Assembly (NCBI RefSeq): GCF_002001045.1
Contig: NZ_MUNR01000009.1
Coordinates: forward strand, 270,352 to 334,351
DNA from: Rhodanobacter sp. C01
GTDB taxonomy: Bacteria > Pseudomonadota > Gammaproteobacteria > Xanthomonadales > Rhodanobacteraceae
Direction: 5' to 3'
Length of the DNA stretch: 64,000 bases
In this document: positions 17,460 through 26,204 of the stretch, in pieces
Layout: every line of letters begins with the position of its first letter
Position numbering within the stretch: the first letter of the stretch is position 1
Notes under the pieces: generated by a model
Seen by the model: the letters and a program-made list of their open reading frames with translations, nothing else
The model's database searches: none
What the model was told of the DNA's origin: nothing
Translations under genes and position numbers: made by a program

Positions 17460-20204
17460 ATGCAAACTCCAGCGAAGCACGCGCTTTGGATAATGGCCGC
17501 GATGGCAGTGTCGGCCGCGCCGGCCGCATACGCCCAAACGACCTACGCGCCCACCCAGGTCTCTGTCGACGCCGGCGCCACCACTGCCATCGATCATTGG
17601 CAAATCCAGGACAGCGCGAAGGCGCAGCAAAGCGGCGCCGAGATTTCCTCGACTGGCTTCCCCACCGGGGGCTGGTACCCGGCGAGTGGGCGGGCGACCG
17701 TCATGGCCGCACTGCTGGAGAACCATGCGTTCAAGGACAGCGCCTTCAAGAACGACGTGTTCTACAGCGACAACCTGCGCGCGGTGCAGGTGCCGGACTC
17801 CAGCGGCAACCTCTTCGTGACGCCCTGGTGGTATCGCGCCGAATTCAAGCTGCCGAAGGACCTGGCGGGACGGCATACGCTGCTGCGTACCAACGGCATG
17901 ATCGCGAGCGCCGACGTGTGGATAAACGGGCATCTGGTCGCCGGCCACGCCGACGTCGCGGGGGCCTATCCCGTGCACGCGTTCGACGTGACGCGCTGGA
18001 CACACACGGGCACCAACATCCTGGCCATGCGCGTGCATCCGGCCGATCCAAGAATGAGCCTGTCGATGGGCTGGGTGGACTGGAACCCCACGCCTCCGGA
18101 CAACAACATGGGTCCATGGCGCGGCGTGGACATCATGCAGACCGGACCTGTGGAGTTGAGCTTTCCACAGGTTGTTTCGACGCTGTCGCTGCCCGATCTC
18201 GCGCGCGCCACGCTGACCGTGAAGGTGGACGCGAAGAACCTTGATGCGGTGGCGCATGATGCGACGATCACCGGCGCCGTGGCCGGCGTGCCGCTGCAAC
18301 AGACCGTGCACCTCGCGCCCGGACAAACCCGGGTCGTTTCGTTCTCACCTACGACAACGCCGGGCCTCGCACTGGATCACCCGAAGATCTGGTGGCCCGT
18401 CGGCATGGGCGAACATCCGCTATACGAACTGGAGATGAGTGCCGCAGTTGATGGCGCTGTATCCGACCGGACCACAACGACGTTCGGCATACGCAGCGTC
18501 AGTTCAAGCCTGACCAGGCAGGGCTATCGCCAATTCTTCATCAACGGAAAACCGCTGTTGATCCGCGGCGGCGGCTGGGCACCGGACATGTTCCTGCGCG
18601 ATGACCCCGCGCGCATGGAGGCCGAGTTCAGCTACGTCCTCAACCTCGGTCTCAACGCCATCCGCAGTGAAGGCAAGCTGGAGAATCAGCGCTTCTACGA
18701 CCTCGCCGACCGCAACGGCATCCTGATACTGGCGGGCTGGGAATGCTGCGACAAATGGGAGTCGGCCGCCAAGACCGGCGGTGCGCCCTGGGATGCCGCC
18801 GACATGAAAGTGGCCGAAGACTCCATGGCCAGCGAGGCACGTCTGCTGCGCAACCACCCCTCCGTGATCGGTTTCCTGATCGGCAGCGACAACCCACCTC
18901 CGCCGCCCATCGCGAAAATGTACGTCGACGCGTTACGTGCCGCTGACTGGCCATTGCCGATCATCTCGGCGGCCGTTCCCAAGGGCACCGCCGAAGCCGG
19001 CCCCTCCGGCCTGAAGATGGATGGCCCTTACGACTGGATACCGCCGTCCTATTGGTATGCTGACAAGCTGGGCGGTGCGTTCGGCTTCGACTCGGAGGTC
19101 AGCGCAGGCGCGGATATTCCGCGGCTGGAGGATGTGCAGCGCATGCTGTCGCCGCAAGAGCAGGAAGCGCTGTGGAAATACCCGGAGGCGAGGCAATACC
19201 ACGCATCCGCAGACTGGTCGACATTTGCCGTGCTGACGCCGTTCGACAACGCGCTGGCGCATCGCTACGGCGCGCCCACGGGACTTGCGGACTATATTGC
19301 CAAGGCCCAGCTGGACAACTACGACAACGTCCGCGCGCAGTTCGAGGCGTTCAACGCGCACATGAATGCGGCCAATCCATCGACCGGCGTGATCTACTGG
19401 ATGCTCAACAACGCCTGGCCCTCCCTGCACTGGCATCTGTACGACTACTACATGAATCCGGCCGGCGCCTATTTCGGCGCCAAGAAGGCGAACGAGCCGG
19501 TGCACATCCAGTACTCGTACGACTCGAACGCCATCGTGCTGGTGAACCACACGCTGGACGATGCACATGGCCTGCAGGCGAGCATCCACGTACGCAACCT
19601 GGACGGCAGCGTGCGCTACGAAAAGCATCTGCAAGGCATCGACCTCGTGGGCAACCACACGCAGCCAGTGGCGACGCTGCCAACCATCGCCGGCCTGCCA
19701 CATGCATACTTCGTCGAGCTCGACCTCGCGTCGATCGATGGCAAGCCTGTCAGCCGCAATGTCTACTGGCTCCCTGCCCAGCCCGACAAACTCGACTGGG
19801 ATCATTCGAACTGGTATCTCACGCCGGTGAAGCAGTACGCGGATCTGACCTCACTTCAATCCTTGCCAGCAGCGACCAGCGAAGTTCGCGCGACCACGCG
19901 ACATGAGGGAAACGAGGACGTCACCACGGTCACGCTATCGGTACCTGCATCATCCAAGGCGGTGGCCTTGTTCCAGCACGTGTCGATCAGGCGCGGTGCG
20001 CACGGTGACCTCGCACTGCCTGTCCTGTGGAGCGACAACGACGTCACGCTGTGGCCCGGCGAGTCGATGGTCCTGGTCGCACGTTACGCGTCGCAGGGGT
20101 CCGTAGCACCGGTAGTCCAAGTGGACGGGTGGAACGTTTCTACCCAATATATTCCGGGCGCTGCCGGAAACCCGACCGACGCCACGCAGGGAAAAAATCA
20201 TTGA
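17460..20204 (+). CDS. GH2 exo-beta-D-glucosaminidase (chitosan-type)
   Basis: A 914-residue GH2 enzyme with a signal peptide ending near AYAQTT. It is strikingly like the actinomycete exo-glucosaminidase CsxA as I remember it (SMGWVDWNPTPPDNNMG, GWECCDKWE, HIQYSYDSNAIVLVNH, SRNVYWLPAQPD). The acid/base is Asp477 in IGSDNPP, where most GH2 enzymes have Asn-Glu; this Asp marks the exo-glucosaminidase subfamily. The nucleophile is Glu546 in DSEVSAGADIP. It would remove non-reducing-end GlcN from chitosan oligosaccharides in the periplasm. Four bases separate it from the permease stop, so both are read together. Confidence 0.92.
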   Translation: MQTPAKHALWIMAAMAVSAAPAAYAQTTYAPTQVSVDAGATTAIDHWQIQDSAKAQQSGAEISSTGFPTGGWYPASGRATVMAALLENHAFKDSAFKNDVFYSDNLRAVQVPDSSGNLFVTPWWYRAEFKLPKDLAGRHTLLRTNGMIASADVWINGHLVAGHADVAGAYPVHAFDVTRWTHTGTNILAMRVHPADPRMSLSMGWVDWNPTPPDNNMGPWRGVDIMQTGPVELSFPQVVSTLSLPDLARATLTVKVDAKNLDAVAHDATITGAVAGVPLQQTVHLAPGQTRVVSFSPTTTPGLALDHPKIWWPVGMGEHPLYELEMSAAVDGAVSDRTTTTFGIRSVSSSLTRQGYRQFFINGKPLLIRGGGWAPDMFLRDDPARMEAEFSYVLNLGLNAIRSEGKLENQRFYDLADRNGILILAGWECCDKWESAAKTGGAPWDAADMKVAEDSMASEARLLRNHPSVIGFLIGSDNPPPPPIAKMYVDALRAADWPLPIISAAVPKGTAEAGPSGLKMDGPYDWIPPSYWYADKLGGAFGFDSEVSAGADIPRLEDVQRMLSPQEQEALWKYPEARQYHASADWSTFAVLTPFDNALAHRYGAPTGLADYIAKAQLDNYDNVRAQFEAFNAHMNAANPSTGVIYWMLNNAWPSLHWHLYDYYMNPAGAYFGAKKANEPVHIQYSYDSNAIVLVNHTLDDAHGLQASIHVRNLDGSVRYEKHLQGIDLVGNHTQPVATLPTIAGLPHAYFVELDLASIDGKPVSRNVYWLPAQPDKLDWDHSNWYLTPVKQYADLTSLQSLPAATSEVRATTRHEGNEDVTTVTLSVPASSKAVALFQHVSIRRGAHGDLALPVLWSDNDVTLWPGESMVLVARYASQGSVAPVVQVDGWNVSTQYIPGAAGNPTDATQGKNH

Positions 20205-20220
20205 ATCCGGACAGGTTTCC

Positions 20221-21228
20221 ATGGCACACGTGACCATCAACGATGTCGCCCGTGCCTCGGGCACTTCGAAAAAGACCGTGTCACGGGTGCTCAACAACGA
20301 GCCGAACGTGCGCGACTCCGTGCGTGAGCGCGTACTGTCTGCCATTGCAGAGCTCAATTACCGGCGGCTCACCTCGGCGCGCAGCCTGGCGACAAACCGT
20401 TCCTTCATGATCGGCCTGCTGTACGACAACCTGTCGCCCAGCTACATCATGGAAGTCCAGGCCGGCGTGCTGGAGGCGTGCGAGGCGCAGCACTACAGCA
20501 TGATGGTGCAACCACTGGTCTCGACGGCAGCGGACTTCGTCGGGCACGTCGAGGACATCCTGTCGCGACACCGGCCCGACGGGCTGATCCTCACGCCGCC
20601 GATCACCGACCATCCGCAACTGCTTGAGCACCTGCGCAAGAACGATCTTCCGTTTGCCTCCATCGCGCCGCTGCACCCCAAGGACTGCATTGGCGTGATG
20701 CTGCACGAGCGCGAGGCCGCCGCGGCGATGGTGGAACATCTGGTGGCGCTGGGCCATCGTCGGATCGCGCACATCATCGGCGACCCCAAGCACGGCGGCG
20801 GCGTCTGGCGCCTCGCCGGTTTCCGCGACGGCATGAAGCGCGCCGGGCTGAAGGAAAACCCCGCGTACATGGTGCAAGGCCAGTTCTCCTTCGAGTCGGG
20901 CGTGGCGGCCGCACGCCAGTTGCTGGCGCTGAAGCAGCGCCCCACCGCGATTTTCGCGGCCGACGACGACATGGCCGTCGGCGCGATCTGGGCAGCCTGC
21001 GAAGCCGGGGTATCGGTTCCCGGCGACATCTCCATCTGTGGGTTCGACGACACCACGATCGCCACACAGGTGTGGCCACCACTAACCACCATCCACCAAC
21101 CCGTACGTGAAATGGGCAGGCGCGCCACCGAAGAACTGCTGCTTCGCGTGCAGGAGAAGGGAGATGCCAGGATGGTCGAGGTCGGATACGAAATGCGCAT
21201 CCGCGCCTCGACTGCGCCGGCGCCCTGA
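20221..21228 (+). CDS. LacI-family transcriptional regulator
   Basis: A 335-residue regulator with an N-terminal helix-turn-helix and hinge (TINDVARASGTSKKTVSRVL at about 4-23, then RRLTSARSLATNRS) and a periplasmic-binding-protein-like sensor domain (about 60-330). It starts 16 bases after the GH2 stop. Likely role: local repressor of the amino-sugar genes, binding the palindrome at 9137-9152 and released by a sugar ligand; the target is inference from position and operator shape. Confidence 0.93.
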   Translation: MAHVTINDVARASGTSKKTVSRVLNNEPNVRDSVRERVLSAIAELNYRRLTSARSLATNRSFMIGLLYDNLSPSYIMEVQAGVLEACEAQHYSMMVQPLVSTAADFVGHVEDILSRHRPDGLILTPPITDHPQLLEHLRKNDLPFASIAPLHPKDCIGVMLHEREAAAAMVEHLVALGHRRIAHIIGDPKHGGGVWRLAGFRDGMKRAGLKENPAYMVQGQFSFESGVAAARQLLALKQRPTAIFAADDDMAVGAIWAACEAGVSVPGDISICGFDDTTIATQVWPPLTTIHQPVREMGRRATEELLLRVQEKGDARMVEVGYEMRIRASTAPAP

Positions 21229-21279
21229 AGCGGGCGCTATCCTGCCAGCCGCGCCACCGAACCAGGGGAGAGTATCCAC

Positions 21280-22125
21280 ATGCCTGCCGCACCAGAAGCC
21301 AACAAATCGCCACGGAAGTTCCACTTCATTTCCGGTTTGCCGCGTTCTGGCACCACGCTGCTGGCCGCCATCCTCAATCAGAACCCGCGCTTCCGCGCCG
21401 GCATGACCAGCCCGCTGGCCGACATCATGGGCGTGGTGATCGCGGAGGCGAGCAGCAAGAACGATTTCTCGTTCGACGTTTCCGACGAGCAGCGGGTCGC
21501 CCTGTTGCGCGGCCTGGTCGAGAACCTCTACTCGGTGCAAACAGGCGCCGATGCGGTGTTCGACACCAGCCGGCTGTGGTGCAGCAGGATGCAGTTGTTG
21601 AGCACGCTGTTCGCGGAGGTGAAGGTCATCGCCTGCGTGCGCCCGCTGGCGTGGGTGCTGGACAGCATGGAGCGGCTGGTGCGCAGGCAACCGGTCAGCG
21701 TCAGCAAGGTATTCCGCTTCGACACCAACACCACGGTGTACTCGCGCATCGAAGCGCTGACCGACCCAAGAGGCATGGTGGGCTTCGCCTTCCAGGCCAC
21801 CAAGGACGCGTTCTACGGTCCGCATGCGCAGGATCACCTGCTGATGTTGACCTACGACAGCCTGGTGAGCGATCCGTCCGCAGCCATGCGCGCGGTCTAC
21901 AAATTTCTCGGCGAACCCTGGTTCGAGCACGACTTCGACAATATCGAATACCACGCGAACGAGTTCGATGCCCGTGTGGGCATGCCGGGCCTGCATACCG
22001 TGCGCCGCAAGGTGCAGGCCATCGAGCGCCAGCCCGTCATCCCGCGCGACATCTTCGGCCGCTTCGCGAACGAAGCGTTCTGGCTGGACCCAAAGAACAA
22101 CGTCAACCAGGTGCCCATCGTGTAA
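21280..22125 (+). CDS. Sulfotransferase family protein
   Basis: A 281-residue PAPS-dependent sulfotransferase-like protein. The 5'-phosphosulfate loop GLPRSGTTLL is at 19-28, and a second PAPS-type segment (LAWVLDSMERLVRR) lies near 125-140. No signal peptide is evident. It begins 51 bases after lacI with GGGGAGAG upstream of the ATG. Acceptor unknown. Three bases after its stop codon begins a decayed tRNA-Leu 3' end, so this gene forms the right edge of the tRNA-bounded segment. Confidence 0.88.
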   Translation: MPAAPEANKSPRKFHFISGLPRSGTTLLAAILNQNPRFRAGMTSPLADIMGVVIAEASSKNDFSFDVSDEQRVALLRGLVENLYSVQTGADAVFDTSRLWCSRMQLLSTLFAEVKVIACVRPLAWVLDSMERLVRRQPVSVSKVFRFDTNTTVYSRIEALTDPRGMVGFAFQATKDAFYGPHAQDHLLMLTYDSLVSDPSAAMRAVYKFLGEPWFEHDFDNIEYHANEFDARVGMPGLHTVRRKVQAIERQPVIPRDIFGRFANEAFWLDPKNNVNQVPIV

Positions 22126-22127
22126 GT

Positions 22128-22165
22128 AGCGATGTCGGGCAGCTTCGATTCCTGTCACCGATACC
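22128..22165 (+). pseudogene. Decayed 3' fragment of tRNA-Leu (candidate attachment-site scar)
   Basis: These 38 bases match 8945-8982 of tRNA-Leu(CAA) at 32 positions with no gaps, covering part of the variable arm, the T-arm and the acceptor 3' strand up to CC. The conserved G53-C61 pair is lost, and no 5' half is present, so it is not a functional tRNA. The flank after it (GGAAT, then a terminator hairpin, then TTTTCATGCC) also resembles the flank of the true tRNA. This is the arrangement left when an element integrates at a tRNA 3' end. Confidence 0.75.
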
Positions 22166-22175
22166 GCGGAATCGA

Positions 22176-22201
22176 AAAGCCCCGCCCTAAGCGGGGGTTT
22201 T
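22176..22201 (+). terminator. Terminator hairpin between sulfotransferase and SUMF1-like gene
   Basis: CCCCGC (22180-22185) and GCGGGG (22191-22196) with a 5-base loop are followed by a T-rich run, with an A-rich run on the left, so it can serve both convergent genes. It resembles the terminator after tRNA-Leu. Confidence 0.75.
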
Positions 22202-22210
22202 CATGCCGGT

Positions 22211-24148
22211 CTACAGCTCACGCACCACGCGGAAACCGACCCGGCCGCTGCGCACGTCGCTGTTGTTGCCCTGCCGGTAGGCGGAAACCACCTGATCCGG
22301 GGAGCTGCCCCACGAGCCGCCGCGAACCACGTGGGCGGTGCAGCCAGGATTGAGCCACGCCGAGCCGTCGCCAGGCGCCCGCATGTAATTGTCATGCCAG
22401 CAGTCGCCCACCCACTCGGAAACGTTGCCGTTGATGTCGTACAGGCCGAAGGGATTGGGCGCAAAGCTCATCACCGGCGCTGGCCCCCAGTAGCCGTCGC
22501 GATAGCCGCGGAAAGCGTGGCTCCAACGGCGCCCGCTGCGCGAGCGATCGCCCGAGCCGGTGAGGTTTTCCACCGTATGTGTCGGCACACCGTCGCCCCA
22601 CCAGTAGCGGGTGGTGGTGCCACCGCGCAGGGCATATTCGAACTCGGCCTCGCTGGGCAGCCGGTAGACCTTGCCAGTGCGCTGGCTGAGCCAGTCGGCG
22701 TAGGTCTTGGCGTCATTCCAGGAGATATTCACCACCGGCAGATTGTCATCGGCCCTGTGCCCGGCATAGTCGTCCTGCCAGGTCGCGCTGGAATCGTCGC
22801 GCATCGCACCGCTGCGTTCGTCGTACACGCTGGCACCGCCAAGCTTCACCGAATCGGGCACATAACCGCTGGCGCGCACGAATTCGCGGAACTGGCCCAC
22901 GGTGATCGCGCTCTGCGCCATCGCAAACCCCTTGTCGATGGCCACCGCGTGCTGCGGCATCTGGGCATCATTGCGATCCTCGTCGCTGTCCGATGCGCCC
23001 ATCTGGAAACTGCCGGTGGGGATCACCACCATCGACGGAGTCTTGCCGGGCAGGTCGACATAGCGATCGGTGAATACCTGGCCGGGTTTGTAGCTGGCGT
23101 ACAGGCGCGCATTGGTCAGCTGTTCCTCAAACGCTGCCAGTGCCGCCAGCCCGGGATCGATCGCCTGCGCCTGCGCGGCCAGTTTGCCGGCCAGCGCGAC
23201 ATTGCCGGCATCCAGTGCGGAATGCGCCTGCGCCAGCACGCCGTTCGCGCGCTGCTCGCGCATGTCGTTGACGCGCTTGCGCACGTCCTGCATCTGCTGC
23301 GAACCGGAGCGGATCGCATCGGCCTCGGCCAGCTGCTTGTCCGCACCGGTAAAATCGTTCTGCGCTACTGCAGCAAGCGCCCGATCGAGCACGGCGCGCT
23401 GCACGTCGAAGATGCCCTGCTCCGCCACCGCATTCTGCGGATCCAGTTGCTGCACCTGGTGATAAAGGTCCAGCGCGCTTTCACCGCCGGGCTGATCCGC
23501 GTTGCCCTGCTTCAGCAGGGCAGCGGCCTTGGCCAGCATCGGCCGCACCTTGGCCAGCGTTTTCAGGCTCGCTTCAAGCTGTGCCACATCGTCGGCGGCA
23601 TCCGGCAGCGTGCGCAATGCATCGAGCAGATCCTGTGCCGAGTCGGCATCGCCCACCGCGATGTCCTGATCGATCTCCGCCACCAGGCGCACGCGCACAT
23701 CGAACAGGCCTTGCGTGGCACGGCGACTGTCCGGCTTCTCCTTCAGCGCCTCCTCGTACAGCGCGGCGGCGCTGTCCTTGTCGCCCGCCAGCTGGCCGGC
23801 ATGCAGCGCCTTGGCGGCGCGCGACAGCAACTCGCGCACGGCGGGCGGATCGGCACTGAGCTGTTCGGGCAGATGGGCATTCCTGCCGCTGCGTGCCGCG
23901 ATCACCGCCGCCGGTGCCAGCGTCAGTGGCGGTCCGGCGTTGAGTTCGACAATCGCAGATACCTGCTCCGGCTGCTGCGTACTGCCTGGCAGCGTCGCAC
24001 CCATCGACATCGAGCGGCGCGGCGCCTCGGCCGGATTGACGTGGAATACCCGTGGAAAGAAGTGATAGACCAGCGCGCATCCCAGCACGACCACGCCAAG
24101 TGCCCCACCCAGGGTGCGCTGACGGTGCAGGGTGGCATTGCTTGGCAT
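22211..24148 (-). CDS. Membrane-anchored helical-repeat protein with C-terminal SUMF1/FGE-like domain
   Basis: A 645-residue protein with one N-terminal membrane helix (about 13-32), a long alpha-helical/TPR-like periplasmic region (about 95-345) and a C-terminal SUMF1 domain (about 370-645; MVVIPTGSFQMGASDSDEDR, YRLPSEAEFEYALRGG, NVSEWVGDCW, RGGSWGSSPDQ). The two cysteines visible in the C-terminus, C583 and C603, lie before the RGGSW tract; the catalytic Cys pair of true formylglycine-generating enzymes, expected after it, is absent. It is therefore a non-catalytic or differently acting SUMF1 relative. It converges on the sulfotransferase gene. Confidence 0.82.
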   Translation of the reverse strand: MPSNATLHRQRTLGGALGVVVLGCALVYHFFPRVFHVNPAEAPRRSMSMGATLPGSTQQPEQVSAIVELNAGPPLTLAPAAVIAARSGRNAHLPEQLSADPPAVRELLSRAAKALHAGQLAGDKDSAAALYEEALKEKPDSRRATQGLFDVRVRLVAEIDQDIAVGDADSAQDLLDALRTLPDAADDVAQLEASLKTLAKVRPMLAKAAALLKQGNADQPGGESALDLYHQVQQLDPQNAVAEQGIFDVQRAVLDRALAAVAQNDFTGADKQLAEADAIRSGSQQMQDVRKRVNDMREQRANGVLAQAHSALDAGNVALAGKLAAQAQAIDPGLAALAAFEEQLTNARLYASYKPGQVFTDRYVDLPGKTPSMVVIPTGSFQMGASDSDEDRNDAQMPQHAVAIDKGFAMAQSAITVGQFREFVRASGYVPDSVKLGGASVYDERSGAMRDDSSATWQDDYAGHRADDNLPVVNISWNDAKTYADWLSQRTGKVYRLPSEAEFEYALRGGTTTRYWWGDGVPTHTVENLTGSGDRSRSGRRWSHAFRGYRDGYWGPAPVMSFAPNPFGLYDINGNVSEWVGDCWHDNYMRAPGDGSAWLNPGCTAHVVRGGSWGSSPDQVVSAYRQGNNSDVRSGRVGFRVVREL

Positions 24149-24250
24149 GGATGGGCGTCCTTGGTGTGGCCTGTTATCGTGCGCTGCTCACCATAGGCAC
24201 AAACTGCCGGCAGGGCAATGCACGCCCTGCGTCTTTCCAAAGGAATACCG

Positions 24251-25366
24251 ATGTCATTGCCCGAGCCGGCCACCGCCGAATGGATCGATCACCGCGACAC
24301 GCTGCAGGCGTGGCTTGCCGCCGTGCCCGCGGACGCGGCCATCGGCCTCGACACCGAGTTCATGCGCCGGAACACGTTCTATCCGCAACTGGCGTTGCTG
24401 CAGCTGGGCTGGAACGGTCGACATGCGCTGATCGACCCATTGGCGTTCGACATCGGTGACGCACTGCAACCGCTGCTAGGCACCGGCCCGGCGGTCACCG
24501 TCATGCACAGTGCCAGCGAGGATCTGGAAACCCTCGCGCCGCTGTTGCCGGATGGTCCGCATACCTTGTTCGACACGCAGATCGCCGCCGCTTTCGTCGG
24601 CATGGGCTTGGGCATCAGCTATCGCGCCCTGGTCGCCGAGCTGGCCGGCGCAGAGCTGGACAAGGGCGAAACCCGCTCGGACTGGATGCAGCGCCCGCTC
24701 ACCGATTCGCAACGCAGCTACGCCGCGCTGGACGTGGTGTACCTGAAGACCATCCACGAGCAATTGGCCGAACGCCTGCAGCAGCGCGGACGCAGCACCT
24801 GGCATGCGGAGGATTGCGAGCGTCTGAAACGCCGCGCCAGCCATCGCGACGGCGACCCGCAACCGCAACGGGCCATGCGCGGCGCCGCCGACTGGCAGTC
24901 AGCACAGCAGGCCCTGCTGCGCCGCCTGCTGGTGTGGCGCGACCGCAGCGCACGCCGGATCGACGTGCCGCGTCCGTGGCTGCTCGACGACACGCTGGCA
25001 CTGAGCCTGGCGCAGCAACCACCCGCCAGCCTCAACGAGCTCGAACAGCGTGGCCGCGGCCAGCGTGCCTTGCGTTCGGCGCAACGTAGCGAGCTGTTCG
25101 CCCTGCTCGCCGAAGCGGTCAGCGCCGATGAAATCGACACTACGATGCGCATCCCCGGTCATCCACAGGGCGAGGCGAAGAAGGCACTCGCCGGCATGAA
25201 GCAGGTGGTCGATACCCTCGCGGGCGAACTGGATCTGCCGCCTGGCCTGCTGTGCTCGCGCAAGGCGCTGGAAGAGTACGTGGTCACCGCCGAATGGCCC
25301 GACCTGCTCGATGGCTGGCGCCATGACGTACTGCACGACCGCCTCGCCAACCTGCTGCCCGGCTGA
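24251..25366 (+). CDS. rnd: Ribonuclease D
   Basis: 3'-5' exoribonuclease of 371 residues involved in tRNA 3' maturation. The DEDDy active site is complete: Asp34 and Glu36 (GLDTEFMR), Asp91 (SASEDLE), Tyr157 and Asp161 (SYAALDVVYL). One or two HRDC-like helical domains follow (about 215-371). The ATG at 24251 has AAAGGA at 24238-24243. tRNA-Ala lies just downstream. Confidence 0.95.
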   Translation: MSLPEPATAEWIDHRDTLQAWLAAVPADAAIGLDTEFMRRNTFYPQLALLQLGWNGRHALIDPLAFDIGDALQPLLGTGPAVTVMHSASEDLETLAPLLPDGPHTLFDTQIAAAFVGMGLGISYRALVAELAGAELDKGETRSDWMQRPLTDSQRSYAALDVVYLKTIHEQLAERLQQRGRSTWHAEDCERLKRRASHRDGDPQPQRAMRGAADWQSAQQALLRRLLVWRDRSARRIDVPRPWLLDDTLALSLAQQPPASLNELEQRGRGQRALRSAQRSELFALLAEAVSADEIDTTMRIPGHPQGEAKKALAGMKQVVDTLAGELDLPPGLLCSRKALEEYVVTAEWPDLLDGWRHDVLHDRLANLLPG

Positions 25367-25427
25367 GCCCAACTCGCACAGGTCTTGGCTAACCCCTGCA
25401 CACGCTGCTAACATTTGTCGCTTCCGT

Positions 25428-25503
25428 GGGGCGGTAGCTCAGCTGGGAGAGCGCCACGTTCGCATCGTGGAGGTCGTGGGTTCGATCCCCATCCGCTCCA
25501 CCA
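25428..25503 (+). tRNA. tRNA-Ala (anticodon CGC)
   Basis: A 76-base tRNA with encoded CCA. The anticodon stem CCACG/CGTGG holds loop TTCGCAT, anticodon CGC (codon GCG). The acceptor stem GGGGCGG/CCGCTCC gives the G3-U70 wobble that identifies alanine tRNAs. The D-arm TAGCTCAGCTGGGAGAG and T-arm GGTTCGATCC are intact. Confidence 0.97.
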
Positions 25504-25537
25504 CGGAATGATTCACCAGTGTCACGCAATACCCCTG

Positions 25538-25562
25538 AAACCGCGCTACGGCGCGGTTTTTC
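25538..25562 (+). terminator. Terminator after tRNA-Ala
   Basis: Nine-base arms AAACCGCGC (25538-25546) and GCGCGGTTT (25551-25559) around a TACG tetraloop, followed by Ts. It lies 34 bases after the tRNA. Confidence 0.88.
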
Positions 25563-25868
25563 TTTGACTAGACGTCCAGTAAGGCTCCCCGGACCGCATC
25601 CTCACGCAACGCTGGGCAATCCGTCTGGTGCGCGCCGATGTTATATCTGCGCGCTCTGACTAATCGCGCCGAGCTCCCCACTGCTAAGGAATCGCCCTTG
25701 CCACCCACATTGCGCGGATGTGCGAGAACCAGTCTGCTGGATCCGGTTATGCGTCCGGTTGTTAGCCGGACACAGCACGGATAAGCTCCCGTTGAATCAG
25801 GGTATTGTGTCGGATTCCGGAATGTAACCAAGGATGTATAGCAGGACCCTTGGGTCCGTTTATTAGTA
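25563..25868. other. Non-coding lead-in to the integron cassettes
   Basis: About 306 bases with no convincing gene on either strand. It contains a GTCCGG...CCGGAC hairpin whose loop includes GTTAGCC (near 25758), and ends at GTTAGGC (25869), the boundary of the first cassette. No attC hairpin of the type seen downstream precedes that boundary, so this could be a degenerate attI or a decayed cassette. No integrase gene was found here. Confidence 0.5.
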
Positions 25869-25878
25869 GTTAGGCCGC

Positions 25879-26181
25879 ATGAACAACCTCGCTACTGACG
25901 TACTGCTTTTCACTACGCTGGCCTTCTTCGGCGTGCACGTCGTGCTCGTAGGAATCCTCACGCCAAAATTACCAGCGGCGTCGCAGCAAGTTCTTTGCGC
26001 ATGGGCCAGTGTCCGCGGCGGCCACGTCCTCTCTCTCAAGCTCAAATATCTGCTGCCTTGGGTTTCCTTACCGCCTCTCTCAAGAGGCTTGTTTTGGCTT
26101 CTTAGGGCGGCCCAAGCATCGGTTTCAATTGCTATGCTGTCGCTACTTGCCATGATCCTTTCGGGCTTTGCAACGGCGTAG
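25879..26181 (+). CDS. Cassette-encoded small membrane protein (hypothetical)
   Basis: A 100-residue product with two or three hydrophobic segments (about 5-30, 56-75, 80-98) and no recognised domain. The ATG lies ten bases after the cassette boundary, leaving no room for a normal ribosome site, a common arrangement in integron cassettes. The stop lies 23 bases before attC 1. Function unknown. Confidence 0.65.
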   Translation: MNNLATDVLLFTTLAFFGVHVVLVGILTPKLPAASQQVLCAWASVRGGHVLSLKLKYLLPWVSLPPLSRGLFWLLRAAQASVSIAMLSLLAMILSGFATA

Positions 26182-26204
26182 CACCATCGGCTGCGCGCGG
26201 TGCG

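Noticed and set aside
22211..24148. Calling the SUMF1-like protein a formylglycine-generating enzyme paired with the sulfotransferase
   Set aside because: The catalytic Cys pair is missing and no sulfatase gene is present; the two genes are convergent and lie on opposite sides of the tRNA scar.
22331..24196. A 621-codon + strand frame opposite the SUMF1-like gene
   Set aside because: Composition typical of an antisense shadow; the minus-strand protein has clear SUMF1 signatures and a membrane anchor.
25568..25831. An 87-codon minus-strand frame between tRNA-Ala and the cassettes
   Set aside because: No ribosome site or recognisable domain, and not an integrase fragment. Kept as uncertain non-coding DNA.
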